Origin: Clostridia bacterium
GTDB lineage: Bacteria; Bacillota; Clostridia; Oscillospirales; Acutalibacteraceae
Direction of reading: 5' to 3'
Length of the DNA: 64,000 nucleotides
Assembly: GCA_017403185.1 (NCBI GenBank)
Contig: JAFQON010000043.1
Location: 1 to 64,000 of the forward strand
Below the pieces are notes generated by a model. It saw nothing but the letters and a program-made list of their open reading frames with translations, did not search any database and was not told the origin of the DNA. Made by a program: the position numbers and the translations under genes. This document shows, piece after piece, positions 1 through 9,411 of this stretch. Numbering within the stretch: the stretch's first letter is position 1; each line of letters begins with the position of its first letter.

Positions 1-514
1 AAGGTTTTGAAAGGAATATTTCCGCCCCGTCTGCGTTAAAAATCTTCGAAATAGCCCCGTATTCCTTCAGATTTTCGCCTTGCCGTGACGAAAATCTTCT
101 CTTTCAAAACTGCTTTGCATCTGAAATGCAATAGATTGCGTACAGTCGGGCATTTCTTCGATGCAGGCATACGCGCGTATGTCAAAGAGAAAAATGCTCG
201 AATGTGCGTGATATTATTGTATTTCAGACTTATGTGTTGTTAATCAAAGTATACAAACCGTATATATACAACAGGCACGGTGTGACATCTGTCACACCGT
301 GCCGTTTTTCTTAAGGAATTCTTAATAAACAAAACAGCAACAAACCGTTGAAATTTGAACACATATATATTGGAGGGGTAATCTTTTCCAAAATGCGGAA
401 TTTTACCCTGAGTATAGAATGGGGATTTTTTTGAAAAGGCGGTGTTGTTCAAAAAAAGAATGTTGAAGCACACGGTGAAGCTTGTGCTTTGCCGCAACAA
501 AGCAGAATGACTCG
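1..514. other. gene-free left edge
   Basis: I see no gene I can support here. Short open frames exist on both strands but none has a ribosome site or a familiar protein pattern. The stretch holds one clear intrinsic terminator (274-309), which suggests that a rightward gene ends to the left of the window. A small hairpin, TTGCAT/ATGCAA, lies at about 114-129. Confidence 0.5.
274..309 (+). terminator. intrinsic terminator
   Basis: A perfect 13-bp stem (274-286 with 291-303) encloses the loop ATCT. It is followed by G and five T. There is no A-run on the left, so it works rightward. Confidence 0.85.
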
Positions 515-739
515 TTATATCAGAATATCGTCAAAGCTCACATCAAGAATTTCCTTGATAAGCTTGATTTCGTCGGGGTAGAGATGCCTCTGACCAACCT
601 CTATTTTTGCGAGTGCACTTCGTGTTATGTCGCACCCGCACACCTGAAGCTTTGCCGAGAGTTGCTCTTGAGTCAACTCTGCTTTTTCACGCAATTCTCT
701 TATTCTGCCGCCTATAAGTTTTTCATAATCGTGATTCAT
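515..739 (-). CDS. XRE-family HTH transcriptional regulator
   Basis: A small cytoplasmic DNA-binding protein of 74 residues, almost entirely one Cro/C1-type helix-turn-helix. The pattern IRELREKAELTQEQLSAKL is followed by the recognition-helix stretch ITRSALAKIEVGQR. I start it at 739 (MNHDYEKL) because AAAGGA lies just upstream, and because the longer frame reading back to 808 would begin inside the operator region. It is divergent from the M28-like peptidase at 883. Two copies of a palindrome (753-774 and 813-834) flank the rightward promoter between them, so it probably represses that gene and itself. The trigger is unknown. The HTH call is firm and the target is inferred from position. 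Confidence 0.85.
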   Translation of the reverse strand: MNHDYEKLIGGRIRELREKAELTQEQLSAKLQVCGCDITRSALAKIEVGQRHLYPDEIKLIKEILDVSFDDILI

Positions 740-752
740 ATAATGTCCTTTC

Positions 753-774
753 TTTGCACCTGAATAGGAGCAAA
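753..774. promoter_or_regulatory. imperfect palindromic operator
   Basis: The arms are TTTGCACC and GGAGCAAA around GAATA-type AT-rich DNA. It has one arm mismatch compared with the perfect copy that starts exactly 60 bp to the right. It lies between the XRE start codon and the -35 of the rightward promoter. Confidence 0.7.
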
Positions 775-780
775 TATTTC

Positions 781-809
781 TTGACATTATTTTATGGTAA
801 TGATACAAT
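781..809 (+). promoter_or_regulatory. sigma-A promoter for the peptidase gene
   Basis: TTGACA (781-786), a 17-bp spacer, and TACAAT (804-809) preceded by an extended TG (801-802). It is flanked on both sides by the palindromic operators. Confidence 0.8.
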
Positions 810-812
810 CTT

Positions 813-834
813 TTTGCACCTATATAGGTGCAAA
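813..834. promoter_or_regulatory. perfect palindromic operator
   Basis: A perfect 22-bp palindrome: TTTGCACC, then TATATA, then GGTGCAAA. It starts 4 bp after the -10 element, where bound repressor would cover the transcription start. Confidence 0.75.
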
Positions 835-882
835 CGGCGGATGAAAGAGATTTTTATTCAGCATAAGAAGGGAGATTAAAAG

Positions 883-2313
883 ATGGAGTTTAATATTTCA
901 AAAGAAAAATTGCTTGAAGGAATGCACACAATGAATTCCTTCGGCGCAAGGCTTACGGGCTCGGCAGGGCACAATGCCTTTGTTTCTTACTTGAAAAAAG
1001 AGATAACGGATATGGGGCTTGAAGTATATTCGGATCGTTATTCCTTTGACCGTTGGGAAGCAACGGAATCATCAATTTTAATTCATTCCGACAGCGGTAT
1101 TGAAAGTGTCGAGGTTTCATCGGAATGGCCGTATTCAGGCGAAACACCAAAAGAAGGAATCACTGCCGAAATCGTTGAGGTCAAAGAGAAACATATAGGA
1201 TTTATTGGCGTGAAAAATAAAATCGCTTTGGTTAAGGTTCACGATTTGGGTCAGATACCTACGGGCGTAGCTTTTAATCAGCGAAATTCTTTTCCGAAAG
1301 AATTGAGCCTTCCTGCTCATTATAAAGGACCCGTTGCAACGGCATTTGTGAATTTTCCGCTGTTTTCTGCTGCAAAGAAAATGGGCGCAAAGGCGATAAT
1401 CTGCATCTGGCAGGGCATGAGCAGCGAAATGGTAAAGGGTCAGTATCTTTCGTTTATTCAGTCTTATCTTGGTATTCCTTGTTTATGGGTGAGCGAAAAA
1501 GAAGGTAAGAAGCTGCTTCGTGCATCCCAAAACAAGCAAAAAGTAACATTAACTCTGCTTGCAGAAAAAGAGAAAAACGCCAAAACAGAGAGCTTTTATT
1601 CTGTTATTGAAGGCAAGAACAGCAAGGAAGCAATTATCATTAACACACATACCGACGGCTCAAACTGTGTTGAAGAAAACGGCCCGATTGCAATGCTTGA
1701 AATGATGAAATATTTTAAGGATAAACAACTTAACAGAACACTCATCTTTGTTTTTGTTACGGGGCATTTCAGGCTTCATGAGTTCAAGCAAAATGATATT
1801 CAGGCATCGTCAAAGTGGCTGAAAAATCACCGTGATATGTGGGACGGAAAAAAAGGTCATATCAAAGCCGTTGCAGGCGTAAGTGTTGAGCATCTCGGCT
1901 GCACGGAATGGAAAGATGTTGGCGGCGTATATCAGAAAACAAATGATATAGATGTAGAGCTTGTCTACACGGGCAACAAGAAAATGGATGAAATATATTA
2001 TGAATCCGTCAAAGACAGAAAACATATCAGAACAATAACTCTGCGCGGACATAATATTCTTCATTTCGGCGAAGGTCAGCCTTTGAGGAATGTGGGAATA
2101 CCCGAAATCGCACTTGTTACCGCACCCGATTATCTAACCGTTGTCAGTGAAAGTCACGAGATGGAAAAGTTTAATCTGGATTTGATGTATGAACAAACGC
2201 TGACATTTATGAAAATCATACATAAAATAGACGCAACACCTGCCGATAAGCTCGGCAATCCCGACCCGTACACCTTCGGATTGGGTCGAATAAAAAACAA
2301 ACACAAAGCATAA
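883..2313 (+). CDS. M28-like metallopeptidase, noncanonical
   Basis: A 476-residue protein without signal peptide or membrane segment. An N-terminal part (about 1-85) is followed by a PA-like insert (about 90-225) and then an M28-type core. The core shows the zinc-ligand motif HTD (256-258) and the pattern EENGP..MLEMMKYF. The usual bridging Asp is replaced in EEN (264-266), and the usual Glu-Glu pair is replaced by TGHF (293-296). I recall other bacterial proteins with this HTD/EENG/TGHF pattern, so it is probably a real subfamily and not a decayed gene. Whether it cleaves peptides is unknown. The ribosome site is AAGGGAGA. Expression is probably under the divergent XRE repressor through operators at 753 and 813. 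Confidence 0.7.
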   Translation: MEFNISKEKLLEGMHTMNSFGARLTGSAGHNAFVSYLKKEITDMGLEVYSDRYSFDRWEATESSILIHSDSGIESVEVSSEWPYSGETPKEGITAEIVEVKEKHIGFIGVKNKIALVKVHDLGQIPTGVAFNQRNSFPKELSLPAHYKGPVATAFVNFPLFSAAKKMGAKAIICIWQGMSSEMVKGQYLSFIQSYLGIPCLWVSEKEGKKLLRASQNKQKVTLTLLAEKEKNAKTESFYSVIEGKNSKEAIIINTHTDGSNCVEENGPIAMLEMMKYFKDKQLNRTLIFVFVTGHFRLHEFKQNDIQASSKWLKNHRDMWDGKKGHIKAVAGVSVEHLGCTEWKDVGGVYQKTNDIDVELVYTGNKKMDEIYYESVKDRKHIRTITLRGHNILHFGEGQPLRNVGIPEIALVTAPDYLTVVSESHEMEKFNLDLMYEQTLTFMKIIHKIDATPADKLGNPDPYTFGLGRIKNKHKA

Positions 2314-2323
2314 ATCAAAAAAT

Positions 2324-2358
2324 GAGCTGCCCCGATTTTGTGAGGCAGCTCGTTGATT
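2324..2358. terminator. bidirectional terminator
   Basis: GAGCTGCC (2324-2331) pairs with GGCAGCTC (2344-2351). An A-rich left flank and a T-rich right flank let it serve both the peptidase and the convergent GH51 gene. Confidence 0.85.
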
Positions 2359-3864
<1,506 letters not shown>

Positions 3865-3888
3865 TTATCAAGGTTTTTCTTTGTTTAA

Positions 3889-3917
3889 AATATACAAGAT
3901 TTTACACCTTTAGTCAA
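3889..3917 (-). promoter_or_regulatory. promoter of GH51 gene
   Basis: On the minus strand: TTGACT (3917-3912), 17 bp, TATATT (3894-3889). It is 37 bp upstream of the start codon. Confidence 0.7.
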
Positions 3918-3964
3918 CATTAATTATCGCACTGTTCATAAATTTTTGTGAGGCGTTACAAGTG

Positions 3965-3993
3965 TTGACATTTTGTAAACATTTTAGTAAAAT
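3965..3993 (+). promoter_or_regulatory. promoter of secreted GH5 operon
   Basis: TTGACA (3965-3970), 17-bp spacer, TAAAAT (3988-3993). It lies 37 bp upstream of the GH5 start. Confidence 0.8.
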
Positions 3994-4030
3994 AATATAG
4001 TTAAAGTATTGCCAAAAAGGAGATTTTTGC

Positions 4031-5290
4031 ATGAAATCGATGCTTAAAAGGTTGGTTTCTCTTGTTATTGCAGCGGCAACAGCATTTTCTGTTTGCTCGG
4101 TTGCTTTTGCACAAAGCGCAGCCGATAATGCTGTTAACGGCTTCACTGCAGAGGATTATCTCACAACCCACGGGCAGAACATCGTCAATCAGAAGGGCGA
4201 AAAGGTTCAGCTTAAGGGTGTTAATCTCGGCGCATGGATGATATGGGAGGGTTGGCTGTGCCCCTATGAGGACGACCTTGACCATTACACCGTGCTCGAA
4301 GAGCTTACAAGACGCTTCGGTGAAGAGGGCGCATATGAGCTTTTCAATACTTATATGGATAACTGGATTACGGAATATGACCTTGACGAGATAAAGTCAA
4401 TGGGCTTCAACTGCGTGCGTGTTCCGTTCTGGTTCAGGAATTTTTATTATGACGATAAGGGCAGAAAAATCCTTGACGAAAACGGTGAGTGGGATTTCTC
4501 ACGCCTTGAATGGATTGTTGAAGAATGCTCTGAAAGAGAGATTTATGTTGTGCTTGATATGCACGGCGCCGTAGGCTATCAGAGTGATGCTCCTCACAAC
4601 GGCAAAAAAGGCAGTGTGGGTCTTTATGCCGATACCGAGCAGGGCGAGCGTTACCGTGAGCTTACCGATGAGCTGTGGAGAGAGATTGCGCTGCGCTTCA
4701 AGGGCAACCCCGCCGTTGCGATGCTTGACCTTCTTAATGAACCCATGTGTGATGTTGATGCGGATGAGTTTGAGAGAAGAAAGAACAATGAGATGATTTA
4801 TACCCGTCTTTACAACACTATCCGTGAGGTCGATGAGGACAGAATCCTCACCATGGAGGCTATCTGGACTGCCATTGCTTTGCCTATGGCTTGGACAAAG
4901 GGCTGGGATAATGTTGTTTATCAGGTTCATTTTTACAACAACTCCAACTTTATTTTTAATCTTTTTGCATGGTTCACAAAGTTTATTTATTCAGATGTTC
5001 CCATGATGATGGGTGAGTTTTATCCTCACCAGAAAACCACATGGGAGAATTGCTTCAACACCCTTGACAAGGCAAATTACAGCTGGTTCCTTTGGACCTA
5101 CAAGGCAACGGGTCACGGAATGTGGAGCTCTGACTGGTGCCTGAGAGGCAGCAAAGACGGCTTTGAAAGAGTTGATGTTTACAACGATTCCTATGAGGAA
5201 ATCGCACGCAAGTGGGGCGAATGTATCCGCACCGAAAACGGTTTTCAGGATTCGGGTCACTATAATAAAAATGTGAAAGACCACATTTAA
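4031..5290 (+). CDS. secreted GH5-family glycoside hydrolase
   Basis: A 419-residue secreted beta-glycanase. The signal peptide ends near VAFA-Q (residue 27). The single catalytic TIM barrel opens with the typical LKGVNLGAWMIWEGW. The acid/base is E237 in LLNEP and the nucleophile is E329 in MMGEF. FNCVRVPFW and VVLDMHG are further GH5 signatures. There is no dockerin, CBM or sortase motif, so it is probably freely secreted. Likely substrates are a beta-glucan or a related hemicellulose; the subfamily cannot be fixed by eye. The start follows AAAGGAG. The next gene begins 12 bp after the stop, so the two are co-transcribed. Confidence 0.9.
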   Translation: MKSMLKRLVSLVIAAATAFSVCSVAFAQSAADNAVNGFTAEDYLTTHGQNIVNQKGEKVQLKGVNLGAWMIWEGWLCPYEDDLDHYTVLEELTRRFGEEGAYELFNTYMDNWITEYDLDEIKSMGFNCVRVPFWFRNFYYDDKGRKILDENGEWDFSRLEWIVEECSEREIYVVLDMHGAVGYQSDAPHNGKKGSVGLYADTEQGERYRELTDELWREIALRFKGNPAVAMLDLLNEPMCDVDADEFERRKNNEMIYTRLYNTIREVDEDRILTMEAIWTAIALPMAWTKGWDNVVYQVHFYNNSNFIFNLFAWFTKFIYSDVPMMMGEFYPHQKTTWENCFNTLDKANYSWFLWTYKATGHGMWSSDWCLRGSKDGFERVDVYNDSYEEIARKWGECIRTENGFQDSGHYNKNVKDHI

Positions 5291-5302
5291 CAGGGAGGAC
5301 AA

Positions 5303-6493
5303 ATGAAGACATTAAAGAGAGTTATTGCACTGATTCTTACCCTTGCAATCGGATTTTCCGTTTGCGCACCCTCGGCAAATGCGTTCGTCGCATCACCCGA
5401 GAATTTTGATGAATACCGTGAAATTATTGAAGACGGCGGATACCCCGCACTTTCATCAAAGCAGTTTCTTGAAATAGTTAAGGTGTTCAATACTGCAATC
5501 CGATTCTTAACAGGCAGAGGCTTTATTAAGCAGGAGCATTTTAACATTACGGCCGATGCACTTCTGACTGAAGTATGCAATTCTGTTGCAAATGAAAGCG
5601 GTTTTGATATTCTTATGCTTGTCAGCCGTTTTCCGGAAAGCAAGCAGTATGCAGAGTTTGTAACCGAAACATTTCAGATTGACACAACCGCTCTGAGAGA
5701 AAAATTCTATGAGCTCAGATACGCAGAGGATGCCAAGGGCAACGTGCCTATGGCTTGCGTGTATTATTTTCTCGGTTTATATTTCAGCGTAATTGAGGAA
5801 TGCCACGCATACTGCGAACCTCTTGAGGGCAGCGAAAGCGAATACGAAGTCTGCCTTAAAATTATTCTTAAAGACGGAACCTTTGAAAGAGTAGGCACAG
5901 GCGTTGTCATTAACACCGAAACAGGTATGGTTACGGGTAAAGACGGCGGCAGCATTCTCGGAATCGGTTTTGAATTTTCATACACAGAGCTTCTCCTTTA
6001 TGCTCAGACCAATGTGTGGATGCGCGATTTCGGCTTTACATTCCTTTACGATCTTTTTTGCTACACCACACCGTTTTTCTTCTATGATACCCGCAGAATC
6101 AAGTTCGATTATGAGGACAAGGAGTGGATGATTCAGGTATGGAAGGGCAATTATCTTGTCAGCAACGGTGCAGAGGTCGGTATTTATAACCGTGAGCCCG
6201 GCTCATTCGGCACATATTATGACTGCGTTGACGACAGTGGTATGATGAATATGTCAATGGAGCTTTATCACGGTGATGATTTGATTCTTGAACGCCCCGA
6301 GCAGCTTCATTGGTGGCTTACGGGCTTTAAAATCAGCGACAGACTTTATCCCGCAAACAAGCTTACACTTGATTTTACAATCAAAATGCAGAGCGAAGAA
6401 ATGCTTGATGCGTTCTGTGAAGCCGTTGAAAACCACTACAGGCACGATATGGAATACACTGTTGACGGTCTTACTGTCAATGTTGTATGGTAA
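5303..6493 (+). CDS. secreted protein, DUF4474-like domain
   Basis: A 396-residue protein with a signal peptide (cut near ANA-F, residue 28). The middle and C-terminal half carries RRIKFDYEDKEWMIQVWKG, SNGAEVGIYNR and LHWWLTGFK. From memory these resemble the DUF4474 family of clostridial proteins of unknown role. The N-terminal 150 residues look helical and unremarkable. No catalytic motif is recognised. It follows the GH5 gene by 12 bp with ribosome site GGGAGG, so it is made with that enzyme. The terminator at 6501 closes the two-gene unit. Confidence 0.7.
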   Translation: MKTLKRVIALILTLAIGFSVCAPSANAFVASPENFDEYREIIEDGGYPALSSKQFLEIVKVFNTAIRFLTGRGFIKQEHFNITADALLTEVCNSVANESGFDILMLVSRFPESKQYAEFVTETFQIDTTALREKFYELRYAEDAKGNVPMACVYYFLGLYFSVIEECHAYCEPLEGSESEYEVCLKIILKDGTFERVGTGVVINTETGMVTGKDGGSILGIGFEFSYTELLLYAQTNVWMRDFGFTFLYDLFCYTTPFFFYDTRRIKFDYEDKEWMIQVWKGNYLVSNGAEVGIYNREPGSFGTYYDCVDDSGMMNMSMELYHGDDLILERPEQLHWWLTGFKISDRLYPANKLTLDFTIKMQSEEMLDAFCEAVENHYRHDMEYTVDGLTVNVVW

Positions 6494-6500
6494 AATTATT

Positions 6501-6529
6501 CCGCAGGGCTGCAGCCTTGCGGTTTTTTT
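6501..6529 (+). terminator. intrinsic terminator
   Basis: CCGCAGGGCT (6501-6510) pairs, with one G-T, to AGCCTTGCGG (6513-6522). Seven T follow. Confidence 0.88.
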
Positions 6530-6583
6530 ATATGTAAACTCTGCTTTACACAGCAATTTTTCGGGTTTGTAAAGCGGATTTGC

Positions 6584-6612
6584 TTGAAAAAGGTGCAAAA
6601 CAGTGCTATGAT
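6584..6612 (+). promoter_or_regulatory. promoter of secreted repeat protein
   Basis: TTGAAA (6584-6589), 17 bp, TATGAT (6607-6612). Confidence 0.7.
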
Positions 6613-6644
6613 GACAGCAAGATAAAACGAAAGGGGGCTTTCAA

Positions 6645-8210
6645 ATGAAATTGAAAGCAAAAATTCTGTCATTGATTGTGGCGTTTGCCTGCCTCGTTTC
6701 GATGTTTTCAATGCCGTCCTATGCGGCGGATGAAATCGAAGAGCAGATAATCGTTGCGGCAGGGCAGGGAATCACGGATTCAGGCTATTGGAAAATCGGC
6801 GCATTCGGCAAGGTGTCGGCTGCAAACGAGGGCAACTATAACATTGCCTATGATGCGCAGAGCAACACCCTTACGCTCAGAAATGCCGAGTTTGAAAACA
6901 AAATAATCGGTGCATATGCGGGTGCAAACTTCGATATGGCAACGGGTATTGTGTCAACCCGTGATCTGAACATTAAGCTTATCGGTGAAAACTCAATTAC
7001 CGTTGAGACAGAAAAATATCAGGAAGCAACGGGTATTTTCAATGTTTACGGCTCAACTTACTTCAGCGGTGAGGGCAGCCTCACAATAAACATTGATACC
7101 GATAATGCAATAAGCACTGCTATCGTTGCGGGCTACGGCGAAATCCATATTGACGAAACAACCGTTAACATCAATGCTGAGGATTGCTCGTCACAGGGCA
7201 CCTGCGGCATAATTTCAAACAAAATTGCAATCGACAAATCGGATGTTAATATCAGCTTCAAAAATTCCGATAATTCCTACGGCGTATTCTCCAATCCCAC
7301 GGGCAATCTGCTTGAGGTTATTGATTCTGATTTGAGCATAACATTTGAGGGCTGCACCAATGCAAACGCCATTGAGATTTTCTCCGTAACCTTCAAGGAC
7401 AGCAATGTCAACATAAAGCTCAACAATCAGGTTAAATCGTGGGAAGCGATAAATCACGGTATCTATACCTACTCCCTTCTCATCCAGAACAGCTATGTCG
7501 ATGTTGACATCATTTCTTTGTCGGGTCACGGATATAACAGTGTTCTTACATATGCAATCTGTATGATTGATAATTTTGTTGACCGCGGTCATATGCAGAT
7601 AAATCAGTATCACACGGGTATGAAAATCACCCCCGACGGCTTCTCATTCAAGGCGAATAACATCGACCTCGGGCTCTGCTCCGTTTTTTCTCAGGGCATG
7701 TATGATGACAGCGCAATGGCTTATTACGATGCAAGCAACAGTGCTTCTTCAACAAACGGCGACAACTGGAATTTCCGCTACGACATAGAAACAAATACCC
7801 TTTATCTTAAAAATCTTGAGGCAACAAAAAATCTTAATATAAACGGTTATGTAAATATCAGCCTTGTCGGTGAAAACAAGCTTTACTGCACGGGGCAGTC
7901 GGCTTTGAGTTGTAACGAAGCTCCTGTTATTACGGGCAGCGGCACTCTCACTCTTGTATCGGATTCGACGGGAGCAATCGAAAAATCAGGCGGCATTATT
8001 CTCGGTGAAAACACAACCGCTGTTGCATCGCTTTCAGCAGACGGTTCAGCCCCTGAAGCATATGATAACTCAAAGGCGGAGCAATACAAATGGGTTCAGA
8101 TTACCGCTGCAAATGAGCCCGAGCAAAACGAAGAAGAATTGAACTTTTTTGAAAAAATCATCCAATTCTTCCGCAACCTTTTCCAAAAAATATTTTCAAT
8201 TTTTTCATAA
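6645..8210 (+). CDS. secreted beta-rich repeat protein, unknown function
   Basis: A 521-residue protein with a signal peptide ending near SYA-A (residue 27). The body is a run of short beta-strand repeats of the type YDAQSNTLTLRNAEF, LNIKLIGENSITV, GSLTINID and SDVNISF. This suggests a right-handed beta-helix or solenoid. A second copy of the YDIETNTLYLKNLEA and ISLVGENKLYC module comes near the C-terminus. The last 25 residues are an amphipathic aromatic helix (FFEKIIQFFRNLFQKIF), which could tether it to membrane. No catalytic residues are recognised. It may bind a polysaccharide or act in adhesion. It is monocistronic, with its own promoter (6584) and ribosome site AAAGGGGG. Confidence 0.7.
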   Translation: MKLKAKILSLIVAFACLVSMFSMPSYAADEIEEQIIVAAGQGITDSGYWKIGAFGKVSAANEGNYNIAYDAQSNTLTLRNAEFENKIIGAYAGANFDMATGIVSTRDLNIKLIGENSITVETEKYQEATGIFNVYGSTYFSGEGSLTINIDTDNAISTAIVAGYGEIHIDETTVNINAEDCSSQGTCGIISNKIAIDKSDVNISFKNSDNSYGVFSNPTGNLLEVIDSDLSITFEGCTNANAIEIFSVTFKDSNVNIKLNNQVKSWEAINHGIYTYSLLIQNSYVDVDIISLSGHGYNSVLTYAICMIDNFVDRGHMQINQYHTGMKITPDGFSFKANNIDLGLCSVFSQGMYDDSAMAYYDASNSASSTNGDNWNFRYDIETNTLYLKNLEATKNLNINGYVNISLVGENKLYCTGQSALSCNEAPVITGSGTLTLVSDSTGAIEKSGGIILGENTTAVASLSADGSAPEAYDNSKAEQYKWVQITAANEPEQNEEELNFFEKIIQFFRNLFQKIFSIFS

Positions 8211-8300
8211 ACAAAACTTTTTGTAATATTATGAAAGTTTGATTAACAGCGATTTGCCCTGCGGCATAAACAGACTTTCATCACGATTCATACAAATTAT

Positions 8301-8344
8301 CACCCGAACGCAGATTACAGCTGTCTGCGCTCGGGTGTTTTTTT
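8301..8344 (+). terminator. intrinsic terminator
   Basis: CACCCGA.CGCAGA (8301-8314) pairs with TCTGCG.TCGGGTG (8324-8337). Seven T follow. Confidence 0.88.
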
Positions 8345-8480
8345 GTTTCTCAAAGCATTTTTTTTCGGTTTCAGCCCGGATGTATGATGTTGAGTTAAAA
8401 AGCAAACTTTTGGAGACTGAACATTTAATACATAAAAACGGAAAAGGGTGAAAATATATGCAATAAATTGTATAAAAATG

Positions 8481-8509
8481 TTGAATTTTTATTTCGCTTT
8501 TGATATAAT
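8481..8509 (+). promoter_or_regulatory. promoter of LytTR regulator
   Basis: TTGAAT (8481-8486), 17 bp, TATAAT (8504-8509). Confidence 0.75.
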
Positions 8510-8567
8510 TTATAAATAATACTCTGCTCTCAAAATGTTTACATTTGGATTAAAGGATGTGAAATAA

Positions 8568-9284
8568 TTGCTGAGAATAGTAATTTATACAGGCAATGAG
8601 GCTAATTCTCAAAAAATCTTTGCAATAGCGCAGGATGCAGTCAAATCTGCAAAGGTAATGTGCGAGCTTTCTTATGCAAAAACCGCCGAAAAGATTATTG
8701 ATAATCTTTCTGCTTCGCCGACCTGCTATGATGTGCTGCTGCTTGATGCCCTTGATGAGAAGTGCAAAAAAATTGCAGGAGCGGTCAGAAAAAGCAATAT
8801 AAACGCAACGATTGTTTTCTTCTCAAACAACGATATTAATAATGTATTGAATGTAATGAAATACCGCCCGTCAGGGGTTGTTGTTATGCCGTGCAAGTCG
8901 GCGGATGTTGCTGATACAATCAAAGCGGCAATAAGTGAGCAGTTGTCCATGAATCAGTGGTTCACAGTCAAAACCAAGGAGCTGATTTACAGAATTCCCT
9001 ATGCAAGCATTATTTATTTTGAAAGCAGCCAAAGAAAAGCTGTGCTTCACACCGATAAGCAGATTATTGAGTTTTACGGCAAGCTGAATGATGTTACGGC
9101 ACTGCTTCCTGCAGAGATGTTTGCAAGGTGCCACCAAAGCTACATAATCAATTTTTCGAAGGTCAGAAGGCTTGATAAAACGGAGCGCAGCTTCACTATG
9201 GTATCGGGCGATGTTATAGAAATCAGCAAGAGCCATTATTCTCAGGTCGTGCAGGCTTACGAGGCTTTTGTTGATAAAAACTGA
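8568..9284 (+). CDS. LytTR-family regulator with degenerate receiver
   Basis: A 238-residue cytoplasmic transcription factor. Residues 1-120 fold like a response-regulator receiver, with LLLD ending at D60, the expected phosphate-acceptor site. The acidic pair normally near residues 8-9 is missing (YTGNE) and the usual K-P motif is MPCK, so phosphorylation is doubtful. Residues 135-235 are a LytTR DNA-binding domain (IIYFESSQRKAVLH, MFARCHQSYIINFSKV). It starts at TTG, set by AAAGGATG upstream and the lack of an in-frame ATG nearby. No histidine kinase is adjacent. It directly precedes the EF-hand/C39 and dynamin block and is the obvious candidate regulator of it. Confidence 0.88.
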   Translation: MLRIVIYTGNEANSQKIFAIAQDAVKSAKVMCELSYAKTAEKIIDNLSASPTCYDVLLLDALDEKCKKIAGAVRKSNINATIVFFSNNDINNVLNVMKYRPSGVVVMPCKSADVADTIKAAISEQLSMNQWFTVKTKELIYRIPYASIIYFESSQRKAVLHTDKQIIEFYGKLNDVTALLPAEMFARCHQSYIINFSKVRRLDKTERSFTMVSGDVIEISKSHYSQVVQAYEAFVDKN

Positions 9285-9332
9285 GAAAAAATCCGGAATA
9301 TTACATTTGAAGGTTCAAAAATTACATAATCG

Positions 9333-9361
9333 TTGAATATGTTTTTTTGGCGTGATATTTT
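9333..9361 (+). promoter_or_regulatory. promoter of the EF-hand/dynamin block
   Basis: TTGAAT (9333-9338), 17 bp, TATTTT (9356-9361). The weak -10 suits activation. GTT-centred half-sites at about 9313 and 9332 could be LytTR boxes, but that is a guess. Confidence 0.5.
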
Positions 9362-9411
9362 AATGTTGCAAACAGCGAAACACAAATTCAAAATAAAAAG
9401 GAGAATAAAAA

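Larger units (their letters stand above)
8211..8567. other. intergenic stretch with terminator and promoter
   Basis: It holds the terminator at 8301-8344 and the promoter at 8481-8509. The short open frame across 8239-8451 runs straight through the terminator hairpin and has no ribosome site, so I do not call a gene. Confidence 0.6.

Noticed and set aside
240..500. 86-residue minus-strand open frame
   Set aside because: Runs through a perfect terminator hairpin, no ribosome site, no familiar pattern.
8239..8451. 70-residue plus-strand open frame
   Set aside because: Contains the 8301-8344 terminator and lacks a ribosome site.
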